Below are positions 1 through 12,306 of a stretch of 64,000 bases of DNA, piece by piece. The first letter of the stretch is position 1. The number at the start of each line of letters is the position of its first letter. Where the stretch lies: assembly GCF_016775475.1 (NCBI RefSeq), contig NZ_JAEUXJ010000007.1, forward strand, positions 231,494-295,493, in the 5' to 3' direction. The position numbers and the translations under genes are program-made. The notes under the pieces were generated by a model that worked only from the letters and a program-made list of their open reading frames with translations, was not told the origin of the DNA and made no database searches. The DNA comes from Belnapia mucosa (GTDB lineage Bacteria; Pseudomonadota; Alphaproteobacteria; Acetobacterales; Acetobacteraceae).

Positions 1-1757
<1,757 letters not shown>

Positions 1758-1794
1758 GCCCCGGCCACTGCGAGACGGAAGGCGAGAGAGAACG

Positions 1795-3054
1795 ATGGCG
1801 ACGGATATCCTGGTACCCACCCTCGGCGAGAGCGTGAGCACCGCCACCGTGGCGCGCTGGCTGAAGAAGGCCGGCGAGACCGTCGCGGTGGACGAGCCGC
1901 TGGTGGAGCTGGAAACCGACAAGGTGACGGTGGAGGTGAATGCCCCCTCCGCCGGCGTCATCGAATCCATCGCCGCCGATGAGGGCGCCGAGGTCGAGCC
2001 GGGTGCGGTGCTCGGCGTGATCGGCGCCGCTGGTGCCGGCGCGGCGAAGCCCGCCGCGGCGCCGAAGCCCGCGGCCCCGGCACCCGCGCCCGCCCCGGCG
2101 CCGGCCGTCGCCGCCCAGCCGAAGGTCGAGGAGCCGCGGGTGCCGCAGGGCCCCGTCGCCGTGCCCGGCACCCCGCATGCGCCGCTGCCCGCCGCCGCCA
2201 AACTGATGGCCGAGAACAAGGTGAGTGCCGAGCAGATCGGCACCGGCACGGCGAAGGACGGGCGGATCAGCAAGGGCGACGTGCTCGACTTCCTCAGCCG
2301 CCCCGCCGCGGCGCCGGCCGCCGCCCCCGCCGCCAAGGGCGCCCGCGCGCTGGAGGAAGGCGAGGAGCGGGTGAAGATGACCCGGCTGCGCATCACCATC
2401 GCGCGCCGGCTGAAGGAGGCGCAGAGCAATGCCGCCATGCTCACCACCTTCAACGAGGTGGATATGGGCGCGGCCATGGCGCTGCGCGCCGAATACCGCG
2501 ACACCTTCGAGAAGCGGCACGGCGTCCGGCTCGGCTTCATGTCCTTCTTCGTGAAGGCCTGCGTCGCGGCGCTGAAGGAATTCCCCGCCGTCAACGCCGA
2601 GATCGAGGGCGACTCGATCATCTACAAGAACTTCGTCCATATGGGCATCGCGGTCGGCGGGCCGAACGGCCTGGTCGTGCCGGTGCTGCGCAATGCCGAC
2701 CGGATGGGCTTCGCCGAGATCGAGAAGACCATCGGCAGCTTCGGCAAGCGCGTGCGCGACGGGCAGCTCAAGCTTGAGGAGATGGCGGGCGGCAGCTTCA
2801 CCATCACCAATGGCGGCATCTATGGCAGCCTGATGTCGACGCCGATCCTGAACCCGCCGCAGTCCGGCATCCTTGGCATGCACAAGATCCAGGACCGGCC
2901 AATGGTCGTCGGCGGCAAGATCGAAGTGCGGCCGATGATGTATCTGGCGCTGTCCTACGACCACCGGATCGTGGACGGGAAGGAAGCCGTCAGCTTCCTC
3001 GTCCGCGTGAAGGAAAGCGTCGAGGATCCGCGCCGGCTGATGCTCGATATCTGA
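1795..3054 (+). CDS. sucB: Dihydrolipoyl succinyltransferase, E2 of the 2-oxoglutarate dehydrogenase complex
   Basis: E2 transfers the succinyl group from lipoyl-lysine to CoA and forms the structural core of the complex. The 419-residue product has the family order: an N-terminal lipoyl domain (about 1-76, lipoylation site in [11 protein letters not shown]), a flexible Ala/Pro-rich linker (about 80-125), a small peripheral-subunit-binding domain (about 130-168), a second linker, and a C-terminal acyltransferase domain (about 190-419) ending in the catalytic SYDHRIVDG motif. Length is normal. The ATG lies just after GAGAGAGAAC, a purine-rich ribosome-binding region. It sits directly downstream of sucA, so co-transcription is expected. 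Confidence 0.97.
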   Translation: MATDILVPTLGESVSTATVARWLKKAGETVAVDEPLVELETDKVTVEVNAPSAGVIESIAADEGAEVEPGAVLGVIGAAGAGAAKPAAAPKPAAPAPAPAPAPAVAAQPKVEEPRVPQGPVAVPGTPHAPLPAAAKLMAENKVSAEQIGTGTAKDGRISKGDVLDFLSRPAAAPAAAPAAKGARALEEGEERVKMTRLRITIARRLKEAQSNAAMLTTFNEVDMGAAMALRAEYRDTFEKRHGVRLGFMSFFVKACVAALKEFPAVNAEIEGDSIIYKNFVHMGIAVGGPNGLVVPVLRNADRMGFAEIEKTIGSFGKRVRDGQLKLEEMAGGSFTITNGGIYGSLMSTPILNPPQSGILGMHKIQDRPMVVGGKIEVRPMMYLALSYDHRIVDGKEAVSFLVRVKESVEDPRRLMLDI

Positions 3055-3148
3055 GCATCGACCGCACATTCCTGCTAAACTCCGGACCAAAGGCGCCCGT
3101 CTCCCACCCCGGGGACGGGCTGCCGCCACCTGCACCGGGAGAGTTCCA

Positions 3149-3430
3149 ATGCGTTCCTTTGAAGGCCAGTTCTCCGACAACCGTCCGCTGAAGCGGACGC
3201 GCGAGGAGAAGGTGCGGCTGCTGGCCGAGCTGAAGGAAACCTACAAGACGCTGAAGCCGCACACCTCGCCGGAGCTGCGTACCTCGATCGCCGGCAAGAT
3301 CCGCGAGCTGCAGGCCGAGCTGGCCGCGCCGCCGCCGCCGCCGCGCGAGCGGCGCGTGCCGTCGCATCAGGAAGGCTTCGGCAACGGGCCGCGCGTGCCC
3401 CGCCGGCCGCGGCCGCCGCGGGAGATCTGA
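3149..3430 (+). CDS. Small charged conserved-type protein of unknown function
   Basis: The 93-residue product is not recognised as a named family. Residues 12-62 are rich in Lys, Glu, Arg and Leu and look helical, possibly coiled coil. They are followed by a run of about six prolines and a basic Pro/Arg-rich tail. The ATG follows a GGGAGAG ribosome-binding site with good spacing. It starts 94 bp after sucB and ends 1 bp before the next gene, which suggests it is co-transcribed with the lipoprotein gene downstream. The strong local ribosome-binding site and compact packing support it as real. The function is unknown. Confidence 0.7.
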   Translation: MRSFEGQFSDNRPLKRTREEKVRLLAELKETYKTLKPHTSPELRTSIAGKIRELQAELAAPPPPPRERRVPSHQEGFGNGPRVPRRPRPPREI

Positions 3431-3431
3431 G

Positions 3432-4022
3432 GTGCGGGTCGCAAGCCTTCTGTTAGTTGGCTTTCTTGCGGCTTGCGGAACGACTCAGGCGCCCATGGCC
3501 TATGCGCCGACGGTGCCGGTCAGCGCCGTCTCGGCCCGGCCGCTAGTCGCAGTGGTGCAGCCGGTGACGAACCAGCGGCGCGCTGGCAGCGACGACCCGC
3601 GCTGGATCGGAACCATCCGCGGCGGCTATGGCAATCCGGTCAAGACGCTGGAGGCCGACCGGCCGGTCGACCAAGTCGTGGCCGGGGCCTTCTCCGAAGC
3701 GCTGGCGGCGCGCGGGTTGCAGGCGGGGACGGGGGACGGGCGCTATGCCCTGGCCATCACGATCTACCAGTTCGATGCCAACCAGTATGTGCGGCGGGAA
3801 GCCACGGCCGATTTCGGCATCCGGGTGACGGAACGCGCCACCGGGCGCGAGGTCTGGTCCGACCGGACCAAGGCCTACAATGTCGATGGCAGCATCCTGT
3901 CGCTGAGCACCGGCGTCTTCGCTTCGGTCGATGACCTGAAGCGCGTGGCGCTCCGCAGCATGAGCGAGGCGATCGACACCTTGCTGGACAAGCCGGGCTT
4001 CCGAGCTGCGATTCGCGGCTGA
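3432..4022 (+). CDS. Outer-membrane-type lipoprotein of unknown function
   Basis: The 196-residue product begins with a lipoprotein signal: a short hydrophobic stretch SLLLVGFLAAC with the lipobox LAAC, so Cys15 would be lipidated. The mature part contains no catalytic motif I recognise. Its general look, including a GTIRGGYGNPVK block and an alternating beta-rich C-terminal half, recalls the YajG-like group of small lipoproteins, but that is a weak resemblance. The start is GTG, one base after the previous stop codon. The upstream bases CGCGGGAGATCTGAG supply the ribosome-binding site, indicating translational coupling. Confidence 0.75.
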   Translation: MRVASLLLVGFLAACGTTQAPMAYAPTVPVSAVSARPLVAVVQPVTNQRRAGSDDPRWIGTIRGGYGNPVKTLEADRPVDQVVAGAFSEALAARGLQAGTGDGRYALAITIYQFDANQYVRREATADFGIRVTERATGREVWSDRTKAYNVDGSILSLSTGVFASVDDLKRVALRSMSEAIDTLLDKPGFRAAIRG

Positions 4023-4094
4023 GGCCCGACGGCGCCCCTACCCCATCCGCCCCGCCCGATGCAGCATGGGCGGAACGCCAGGGGAGGAAGCGCC

Positions 4095-4886
4095 ATGCGC
4101 CTCAAGGACAAGACCGCCATCATCATCGGCGCCGGGCAAGGCCCTGGCGAGGGCATCGGCAATGGCCGGGCGACCGCCATCCGATTCGCCCAAGAAGGCG
4201 CCCGGGTTCTCTGCGCCGATCGCGACCTCGCCTCCGCCGAGGAAACCGCCCGCCAGGCCGGCAACGGCGCCTCCGCCTTCGAAGCCGATGTGACGCGGGA
4301 GGCGATGCTGGCCGCCGCCATCGCCGAGGCCGTGCGGCGCTTCGGCCGGCTGGACATCCTGCACTACAATGTCGGCGTCTCGCTCGCCGGCGGCGACGCC
4401 CCGCCGACCGAGATCACCGAGGACGCCTTCGACCGCGTCACCGCCATCAATCTCCGCGGCTTCGTCATGGCGGTGAAGCATGCCCTGCCGGTGATGCGGG
4501 CCCAGGGCTCGGGCGTGATCCTCTCGATCTCCTCGGCCGCGGCGGTCGAGAGCTATCCCAATGTCACCTACAAGGCGACCAAGGCGGCGATGATCGCCGT
4601 CACCGAACAGGTGGCGAACCAGAATGCCGGCCATGGCATCCGCTGCAACACCATCCTGCCCGGGCTGATGGACACGCCCATGGCGGTCGATACCCGCGTC
4701 CGCCATACCGGCAAGACCCGGGCCGAGGTGGCGGCCGAGCGCGACGCCAAGGTGCCGCTGCGGCGGCGGATGGGCACTGCCTGGGACGTGGCCAATGCCG
4801 CCCTCTTCCTCGCCAGCGACGAGGCCGGCTTCATCACCGGCGTCGCCCTGCCGGTCGATGGCGGGCGGCTGGTGCAGATCGGGTGA
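4095..4886 (+). CDS. Short-chain dehydrogenase/reductase (classical SDR)
   Basis: This is an NAD(P)-dependent oxidoreductase with an unknown substrate. The N-terminal Rossmann motif (IIIGAGQGPGEGIG) carries a longer loop than the usual TGxxxGIG. The second-strand acidic residue in CADRD suggests NAD preference. The catalytic part shows SISSAAA and YKATKAA, the expected Ser and YxxxK. The ATG at 4095 follows GGGGAGGAAG at a 4-base spacing and places the Rossmann strand 7 residues in. An earlier in-frame ATG at 4059 would only add an unrelated 12-residue extension. The gene stands alone between the lipoprotein gene and feoA. Confidence 0.9.
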   Translation: MRLKDKTAIIIGAGQGPGEGIGNGRATAIRFAQEGARVLCADRDLASAEETARQAGNGASAFEADVTREAMLAAAIAEAVRRFGRLDILHYNVGVSLAGGDAPPTEITEDAFDRVTAINLRGFVMAVKHALPVMRAQGSGVILSISSAAAVESYPNVTYKATKAAMIAVTEQVANQNAGHGIRCNTILPGLMDTPMAVDTRVRHTGKTRAEVAAERDAKVPLRRRMGTAWDVANAALFLASDEAGFITGVALPVDGGRLVQIG

Positions 4887-4908
4887 CCGGCGCATTGCGG
4901 GGCGTTGA

Positions 4909-4933
4909 GTTGCAGTCGACAAGCATTCGCATC
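4909..4933 (+). promoter_or_regulatory. Possible Fur-type iron-responsive operator upstream of feoA
   Basis: The stretch starting GTTGCAGTCGACAAGC and ending ATTCGCATC lies 33 bp before the feoA start. Its right half (CATTCGCATC) resembles half of a Fur box, but the left half is a poor match. Iron regulation of feoAB by Fur or a related protein is typical of the family. The site itself is tentative. Confidence 0.3.
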
Positions 4934-4965
4934 TAGATAGGGGGATTCCGGCCCACGGATCCCGC

Positions 4966-5271
4966 ATGTCCTTCATCACCGATGCCGTCACGGCTGACCC
5001 CTTCCAGGCGAGCCCCGGCTTCGACCTCGGCGCCGCCCCGCGCGGCTTCCGCGGCCGCATCCAGGGCCTGCGCGCCTTCGCCAGCGGCGGCCTGGCGGCG
5101 GAGGAGCTGGAGCGGCGGCTGCTGGAACTCGGCTTCGTCGAGGGCGCGCGGGTCGAGATCCTGCACCAGGGCCTGTTCGGCCGCGACCCGATCGCGGTGC
5201 GGGTGGATGGCGCGACCATCGCCCTCCGCCGGCGGGAAGCGGCCGCGGTGCTGGTCGAGCCGCTGGACTGA
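4966..5271 (+). CDS. feoA: Ferrous iron transport protein A
   Basis: This is a small cytosolic SH3-fold protein that works with the FeoB iron channel. The 101-residue product has the FeoA pattern: a [18 protein letters not shown] region, then [22 protein letters not shown] and a C-terminal [13 protein letters not shown] strand. The N-terminal ~25 residues before the core are a short extension. feoB starts 21 bp downstream on the same strand, giving the usual feoAB operon. The ATG is preceded by only a weak ribosome-binding site. Confidence 0.92.
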   Translation: MSFITDAVTADPFQASPGFDLGAAPRGFRGRIQGLRAFASGGLAAEELERRLLELGFVEGARVEILHQGLFGRDPIAVRVDGATIALRRREAAAVLVEPLD

Positions 5272-5292
5272 CCTCGGCAGGGACATCCCCCG

Positions 5293-7203
<1,911 letters not shown>

Positions 7204-7251
7204 GGGGCAGGAGTCATTTCGCTTGCGTTGAGGGGGTGGGCCCCGCTACTA

Positions 7252-7270
7252 AGAATAAAATCCTTATTCT
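7252..7270. repeat. Perfect 7-bp inverted repeat (AGAATAA / TTATTCT)
   Basis: AGAATAA, a 5-base loop and TTATTCT lie in an unusually A+T-rich patch between feoB and the toxin-antitoxin genes. It could be an operator for the toxin-antitoxin pair, or a weak hairpin ending feoB transcription. No T-run follows, so a classical terminator is unlikely. Confidence 0.4.
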
Positions 7271-7326
7271 CTATCCTTCCGCCGGCATCTGGGGCCACGC
7301 AAGCGTCACTTGCCGTTTCCCCAAAA

Positions 7327-7341
7327 TCCGTATTTTACGGA
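7327..7341. promoter_or_regulatory. Perfect palindrome 47 bp upstream of the antitoxin gene, possible operator
   Basis: TCCGTA-TTT-TACGGA forms a 6-bp inverted repeat in the expected promoter position for the antitoxin gene. Antitoxins of the Phd/YefM type usually bind palindromes here to repress their own operon. Assignment as the operator is inference from position and symmetry. Confidence 0.4.
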
Positions 7342-7387
7342 AGTGCCATCGCGGCGGTAGCGCCGCTCGATGGAAGGAAGCCCCGCC

Positions 7388-7663
7388 ATGCATGTGCCAT
7401 CCATTGCCGAATTCACGGCCAGCGATCTCAAGACCTCCGGACCGGTGCTGGACGCCGCTGTCCGCGGCGTTGTCCGCATCCGAAGGCGGGGACAAACCTT
7501 CGTCCTGCTGAGCGAGGCGCGGCTGGATGAGATCGTAGCCGAAGCAAGCGACCCCCGTCCGAAGAGCCTGGCGGACCTCGTGCAGGGCTACGATGCGGAG
7601 GATGTGAAGAACCGCCTCCGGGGCTGGGAAGCCGAAGAGGCGGTGGGCAAGGAAGGCCTCTAG
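7388..7663 (+). CDS. Antitoxin of a type II toxin-antitoxin module, Phd/YefM-like
   Basis: The 91-residue product would neutralise the toxin encoded immediately downstream. The N-terminal part FTASDLKTSGPVLDAA followed by GVVRIRRRGQTFVLLSEARL has the layout of Phd/YefM DNA-binding antitoxins. The C-terminal half (SLADLVQGYDAEDVKNRLRGW onward) is acidic and would be the toxin-binding tail. The start chosen is the ATG at 7388, 5 bases after GGAAGCC. A longer frame from 7370 adds only six residues. It ends at the base before the toxin start codon, so the pair is translationally coupled. Confidence 0.75.
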   Translation: MHVPSIAEFTASDLKTSGPVLDAAVRGVVRIRRRGQTFVLLSEARLDEIVAEASDPRPKSLADLVQGYDAEDVKNRLRGWEAEEAVGKEGL

Positions 7664-8026
7664 GTGCCGAAGCGCGGCGATAACTTCCAATGGGCGGGCT
7701 ATGTCCCCGCCCTCGGCGACGTGGCGCATCTCAACTGGTCCCCGCAGGCGGGCCATGAGATGGCCGGGCCGCATTACGGCTTGGTTCTCTCGGCCGACCT
7801 GTTCAACCAGGCGACGGGCCTGGCGGTGATCGCGCCCATCACCTCGAAGGGCGGGAAGCTGTCGGGCTTCGAACTGCCAATCAAGGCCGGCCGCATCGCC
7901 GGCGTCGTCGTGCTTTCGGCCCTGCGCTCCCTCGATTACCAGGCCCGCGACATCCAGTATGAGGACAAGGCTGATCCGGCGCTGGTGTCCGAGGCCAACC
8001 GGCGCGTCAGGATGGTGTTCCCGTAG
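7664..8026 (+). CDS. PemK/MazF-family endoribonuclease toxin
   Basis: The 120-residue product has the MazF/PemK core: GDVAHLNWSPQAGHEMAGPHYGLVLS is the conserved first strand and loop, and LAVIAPITSKG the second block. A later IAGVVVLSALRSLD strand matches the expected topology, ending in a helix with NRRVRMVF. Family members cleave mRNA at short motifs and arrest growth unless bound by antitoxin. The start is GTG, directly abutting the antitoxin stop codon (TAGGTG). The N-terminal ~15 residues precede the family core. Confidence 0.85.
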   Translation: MPKRGDNFQWAGYVPALGDVAHLNWSPQAGHEMAGPHYGLVLSADLFNQATGLAVIAPITSKGGKLSGFELPIKAGRIAGVVVLSALRSLDYQARDIQYEDKADPALVSEANRRVRMVFP

Positions 8027-8056
8027 CGGCCGGCCATGCGTCCGCTTTATGGGAAT

Positions 8057-8596
8057 TTAGCCGGATTGATCCCGGTTGACCTGGTTTGAACCACCTTCGA
8101 ACCCAAACTCCCCCGCCTCTTCCCACGGCCCGCCGCGATAGTGCCAGAGCTGGAACCCCTCGCCCGTCGCCACGAAGGGGCTGAACCCCGCCGCCAACTC
8201 GCCTTGCAGCACCCGCGCCGCCTCCGGTGCGACCTTGTTCTGCACCGTCACATGCGGCCGCAGCCTTTGCCGGTCCTGCGGGCCGAGCCAGTCGCGCCAG
8301 CCCGCGGCCAGCCCGGCATGCAGGAATTGGAGTTTGTCCGAAAACAACCGGAACGCCACACCGCGTCCGAGGGGGAAGGGCGGCCCCACCTCCAGCGGGA
8401 ACGGCGCCTCCGCCGCGGCCACCGCCCGCAGCCGGGCCTCGATCGCCGCGCGCTCCGCCCCCGGCAGGGCATGGAACAGGGTCAGGTGCGCCGCGAGGAA
8501 ATTCCGCTCGGGCGGGAAATGCGCCCGGCGCAGCCGGTCGAACCAGGTCTGGCTCGCCGCGTCGAGCCGCAGCGTCAGGATCAGCGGGTCAGCCAA
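8057..8596 (-). CDS. 2'-5' RNA ligase / cyclic phosphodiesterase superfamily protein
   Basis: This is a two-histidine phosphoesterase fold protein. It carries both signature motifs, HLTL (in AAHLTLFHAL) and HVTV (in RPHVTVQNK), about 80 residues apart. Family members act on 2'-5' or 2',3'-cyclic phosphate RNA ends, but the substrate here cannot be told. The start is uncertain: a TTG at 8596 gives MADPLILTLRLD, a good family N-terminus, and overlaps the end of the upstream EcsC-family gene by 8 bp (TTGGCTGA), suggesting coupling. An ATG at 8644 would add 16 residues of no family character. Confidence 0.82.
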   Translation of the reverse strand: MADPLILTLRLDAASQTWFDRLRRAHFPPERNFLAAHLTLFHALPGAERAAIEARLRAVAAAEAPFPLEVGPPFPLGRGVAFRLFSDKLQFLHAGLAAGWRDWLGPQDRQRLRPHVTVQNKVAPEAARVLQGELAAGFSPFVATGEGFQLWHYRGGPWEEAGEFGFEGGSNQVNRDQSG

Positions 8597-9392
8597 GGCC
8601 GCGCCGGATCGCCTCGTAGCTGGCGCGCACCAGGGCCGGGCCATGCGCCCGCTCCAGCCGGCGGATGGTGAAATGCGCCCCGGCGATGCCGGAGAAATGC
8701 TCGAGGAAGGCGAGGTTCACCGCCGCGCCCCCGGCCGCGCCGATCACCGGCGCCGCCTGGGCCGAGAGCTTCACCGCGACCGGCGCCCCGAAGCGGGCGG
8801 CGATGGCGCCGAGGAAGCCGGGCAGCAGCGACCCGAGCCCCCGCCCAACCGCGCCCTTCAGCGTCTCGGCGAGCGCGATGCGCAGGGCGAAATAGCCGCT
8901 CTCCCCGTCGTCATCCGCCGGGTCGCGGCCGCCGAGGGCGAAGACCTTGAGGCATTCCGCCTGCACCAGCGGGTCGGACAGATCCTCCCCCTGCTCGGCG
9001 GCGATGGCGGCGATGCGGCGCAGCAGCAGGGTGGTGGAGACCGGCAGTTCCATCAGCGTGCCCGGCAGGCCGAAGGCCCCGCCGGCGGCGCCGGAGGCGG
9101 CGAGCAGCCCGCGATGCAGCCAAGTGGCCGAGAGCGGCGTCGGGTTGCGCGCCGGGTCGGACCGCAGGGCGGCCCCCATCGCGCCTTCCAGGGCGCGGCG
9201 GATGGCGCCGTCCAGCATCCGCTGCGCGGCCTCCGGCAGGCGGCGCTTCAAGGCCTCGACCGAGCCACCGACCAGGGAGGCCAGGCGGACAGGCAGGGAG
9301 GTGCCTTCGAGGATGGCCACCGCCGCGGCCAGCGCGGCATGGTCGTCGCTGCGCAGGGTGGCGGGGACGGGAAGGGTCTCGGTCTCGCTCAT
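8589..9392 (-). CDS. EcsC family protein
   Basis: The 267-residue product matches the EcsC-like family, named for the third gene of the Bacillus ecs locus. Biochemical function is not established. Typical features are a long helical N-terminal region and the block GGAFGLPGTLMELPVSTTLLLRRIAAIA. A LKVFALGG stretch and a Gly/Ala-rich hydrophobic region near residues 205-240 (PVIGAAGGAAVNLAF) follow, the latter probably membrane-associated. The start is ATG at 9392 (MSETETL). A frame extending to 9449 adds 19 residues that overlap the divergent gene's promoter region. It overlaps the RNA ligase-like gene downstream. Confidence 0.8.
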   Translation of the reverse strand: MSETETLPVPATLRSDDHAALAAAVAILEGTSLPVRLASLVGGSVEALKRRLPEAAQRMLDGAIRRALEGAMGAALRSDPARNPTPLSATWLHRGLLAASGAAGGAFGLPGTLMELPVSTTLLLRRIAAIAAEQGEDLSDPLVQAECLKVFALGGRDPADDDGESGYFALRIALAETLKGAVGRGLGSLLPGFLGAIAARFGAPVAVKLSAQAAPVIGAAGGAAVNLAFLEHFSGIAGAHFTIRRLERAHGPALVRASYEAIRRGLG

Positions 9393-9466
9393 GCCGGCAA
9401 CAACCTCCGCGCTGGCGCCGGGTTCGCCGCACGGGCAGGATTGAGGCAAGCCGAAGGACCGAGCCG

Positions 9467-11527
9467 ATGGATGGCAGCCTCCCCGTCAGCGTGATCCGCA
9501 CCGCCTGCCCGCATGACTGCCCGAGCGCCTGCGTGCTGGAGGTGGAGCGACTCTCGGCGACGCGGATCGGGCGGGTGCGCGGCTCCGCCAGCTACGACTA
9601 CACGGCCGGGACCTGCTGCGCCAAGGTCGCCCGCTATGCCGAGCGGGTGCACCACCCGGCGCGCCTGACGCGGCCCCTGCTGCGCATCGGCGCCAAGGGC
9701 GAGGGGCGCTTCGCCCCGATCCCCTGGGAGGAGGCGCTGGACCGCATCGCTGAGGCCTTCCGGCAGGCGGCGGCGCGCGACGGGGCGGAGGCGGTCTGGC
9801 CCTACCACAGCGGCGGCACCATGGGCGTGCTCGCCCGCTGGGGGCTCGACCGGCTGCGGCATGTGATGGGGTATTCGCGGCAGAAATCCACCATCTGCGT
9901 GACGCCGGCCGAATCCGGCTGGCGGGCCGGGCATGGTGCGGCACGCGGCGCCGACCCGCGGCTTGTGGCGGAGGCGGACCTGATCCTGATGTGGGGCGGC
10001 AACCCCGTCTCCACCCAGGTGAACCTGATGGCGCATATCCAGCAGGCCAGGAAGCGGCGCGGGGCGAAGCTGGTGGTGGTGGATGCCTATCGCTCGCCCT
10101 CCATCGAGGCGGCGGATCTCGGCATCATCCTGCGGCCGGGGACGGATGCGGCACTGGCGCTGGCCATGATGGCGGTGGCGCTGGAACGGGGCGCGGCGGA
10201 TCGTGGCTTCCTCGCCGCCCATACCGATTGGAATGCGGGGGTGGAGGCACATCTCCGCCGCCACACGCCGGACTGGGCGGAGGGCATCACTGGCGTCCCG
10301 GCGGCCACGATCCGGGCGCTGGCCGAGATGTATGCCGGGACGCGGCGAATGTTCCTCCGCGCCGGCGTCGGCTTCACCCGCCACCGCAATGGCGCGGCGA
10401 CCATGCATGCCATCTCCTGCCTCGCCGCGCTGACCGGCGCCTGGGCGGAGGAAGGGGGTGGCGCCTTCTTCTATGCGCTGGAGGGCTGGGGGCTGGACAC
10501 GCGCCTCGCCTGGGCCAGCGACCGGATCGACCCCAGGGTGCGGGTGCTCGACCAGTCGCGGATCGGCGCGGTCCTGAATGGCGAGGCGCTGGCGGGCGGG
10601 CCGCCGGTGACCGCGATGCTGATCCAGAACGCCAACAGCGCCGAGGTCGCGCCCGACAGCGCAGCCGTCCGGCGGGGCCTGGCGCGGCGGGACCTGTTCC
10701 TCGCGGTGCATGAGCAGTTCATGACCCCGACCGCGGCGCTGGCGGATGTGGTGCTGCCGGCGACGACCTTCCTCGAGCAGAGCGACCTCTATCTCGGCCT
10801 CGGCCATACCGCGCTGACCGTCGGGCCGCGGGTCATCGCGCCGCTCGGCGAGGCGCGTAGCAACCATGCGGTGGTCTGCGCCCTGGCGGCACGGCTGGGG
10901 GCGGAGCATCCCGGCTTCGGCCTGGAGGAGGAGGCGATGCTGGATGCGACGCTCCGCGCCTCTGGCCTGCCGGGCTGGGAGGAGGCGAAGGCGCGGGGCC
11001 ATATCCCGGTCGGCAATGCCATCCCGGCCGGGCCGGATTTCGCAGGCTTCCCGCAGCCCGATGGGCGCTTCCGCTTCCGCCCCGACTGGGCGGCGCTCGG
11101 GCCGCATGCCGAGGGGATGCCGGAGCTGCCGAGCCATTGGGAGAGGCTGGAGGCGGCGAGCGCGGCGACGCCCTTCCGCCTCATCACCCCGCCGGCGCGG
11201 AGCTTCCTGAATACCAGCTTCACCGAGACCCCTGGCTCCCGCAGCCGGGAGGGAATGCCGCGGCTGCGGCTGCATCCAGCGGATGCCGGGCGGCTCGGCA
11301 TCGCCGATGGCGCCCCGGTGCGGATCGGCAATGCCCGCGGGGCGCTGACCCTGCATGCGATGCATTTCGACGGCGTGCTGCCAGGCGTGGTGGCGGTGGA
11401 GGGCATCTCGCCCAGCGCCGACTTTCCCGAGGGGATCGGCATCAACGCCCTGATCGGCGCCGAGCCGGTGGCGCCGGCCGGCGGCGTCGCCTTCCACGAT
11501 ACGGCTGTGTGGGTGCAGCCAGCCTAG
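9467..11527 (+). CDS. Molybdopterin-dependent oxidoreductase (bis-MGD, DMSO reductase superfamily)
   Basis: The 686-residue product has an N-terminal [4Fe-4S] motif with Cys14, Cys18, Cys22 and Cys50/51. Molybdopterin-binding domains follow, with YHSGGTMG, a LILMWGGNPVSTQVN stretch and a C-terminal molydopterin-dinucleotide-binding barrel (about 560-680, with FRLITPPARSFLNTSF). There is no Tat signal peptide, so it is probably cytosolic. Substrate is unknown. It is a single-subunit type without neighbouring iron-sulphur or membrane subunits. The gene diverges from the EcsC-family gene and its stop codon overlaps that of the next, convergent gene. Confidence 0.92.
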   Translation: MDGSLPVSVIRTACPHDCPSACVLEVERLSATRIGRVRGSASYDYTAGTCCAKVARYAERVHHPARLTRPLLRIGAKGEGRFAPIPWEEALDRIAEAFRQAAARDGAEAVWPYHSGGTMGVLARWGLDRLRHVMGYSRQKSTICVTPAESGWRAGHGAARGADPRLVAEADLILMWGGNPVSTQVNLMAHIQQARKRRGAKLVVVDAYRSPSIEAADLGIILRPGTDAALALAMMAVALERGAADRGFLAAHTDWNAGVEAHLRRHTPDWAEGITGVPAATIRALAEMYAGTRRMFLRAGVGFTRHRNGAATMHAISCLAALTGAWAEEGGGAFFYALEGWGLDTRLAWASDRIDPRVRVLDQSRIGAVLNGEALAGGPPVTAMLIQNANSAEVAPDSAAVRRGLARRDLFLAVHEQFMTPTAALADVVLPATTFLEQSDLYLGLGHTALTVGPRVIAPLGEARSNHAVVCALAARLGAEHPGFGLEEEAMLDATLRASGLPGWEEAKARGHIPVGNAIPAGPDFAGFPQPDGRFRFRPDWAALGPHAEGMPELPSHWERLEAASAATPFRLITPPARSFLNTSFTETPGSRSREGMPRLRLHPADAGRLGIADGAPVRIGNARGALTLHAMHFDGVLPGVVAVEGISPSADFPEGIGINALIGAEPVAPAGGVAFHDTAVWVQPA

Positions 11528-12240
11528 TGATTGGCGCCGGTCAGCAGGCTGGAATGGATCCAACCCAGCGGCTGGGCCTCGCCCACCTGCATCCAGCCGC
11601 CGGGGGCGCGGCTGAACACCTTGTATTCGGTGCCCTGCGGCGCGACCCGCAGCACCTCGGACCCGCCGAGGGGCGCGGCGCGGATATTGGCGGGGCTGCG
11701 CACCAGCACGGCGCCGATCGGCGGGGCGGCCTCGACCGGTGAGGCAGGCGCCTGCTGGGCGGTGAGCGGTGACGCGGCCTCGACAGGCTCGGCCGGCTGT
11801 TCGGCGGCGTTGCGGCAATAGCGCGCGGCGGCCGAGGCGGAGACGGGCAGGCCCGGCCCCTGTTCCAGCACGGTGGTGTAGCGGTGCCCGTTCTGCGGGA
11901 TGGAGCCGTCGCGCGGCAGCAGGATGCGGAGGATGAAATCCGTCGTGCCGACCCGGCCGCAGACTGCCCGCTCATCGGCCGGGCCGAAGCGGACCACCTC
12001 CAGATTGCCGAAGGCGAGGTTGGGCGCATTGCGCAGCCGGCTGCGGATCGAGTCCTTCGCCACCTCCGCCAGCACCTGCTCCGACGAGGTCGGGGCAGCG
12101 GCCAGCGATCGTGACGCACCCTCGCCCTGGCGGGAGCCCAGGGCCACGACACCGATCCCGACGACTGCAACGACCGCGATGCCCGTCAGGGCCAAGCCAC
12201 GCATGTTTGCCGCACCCTGGGGGGCGGGCGCCCGCCCCAT
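11524..12240 (-). CDS. Membrane-anchored protein with C-terminal SH3-like domain
   Basis: The 238-residue product has one N-terminal hydrophobic segment (about residues 13-34, LALTGIAVVAVVGIGVV). A mid-region has two cysteines (CGRVG and ARYCRN), which could form a disulphide outside the cytoplasm. An Ala/Pro linker leads to a C-terminal bacterial SH3-type domain, with VRSPANIRAAPLGGSEVL and a GWMQVGEAQPLGWIHSSLL end. This suggests a periplasmic protein that binds cell-wall or peptide ligands. The start could instead be the Met at 12204. It converges with the molybdoenzyme gene and overlaps it by 4 bp. Confidence 0.75.
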   Translation of the reverse strand: MGRAPAPQGAANMRGLALTGIAVVAVVGIGVVALGSRQGEGASRSLAAAPTSSEQVLAEVAKDSIRSRLRNAPNLAFGNLEVVRFGPADERAVCGRVGTTDFILRILLPRDGSIPQNGHRYTTVLEQGPGLPVSASAAARYCRNAAEQPAEPVEAASPLTAQQAPASPVEAAPPIGAVLVRSPANIRAAPLGGSEVLRVAPQGTEYKVFSRAPGGWMQVGEAQPLGWIHSSLLTGANH

Positions 12241-12306
12241 GCCGCGCCCCGCACCCCCGCCGCCTAAAACCCCGCCGGGCGGGAAGGTTGCAATTGCGAA
12301 GCGCGC

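Noticed and set aside
9389..11818. Very long leftward frame (809 codons) opposite the molybdoenzyme
   Set aside because: Arg/Pro/Gly/His-rich shadow of a clear gene, caused by high G+C content. Comparable shadows lie at 1639-3180, 5728-7062, 48718-50520 and 58487-59980.
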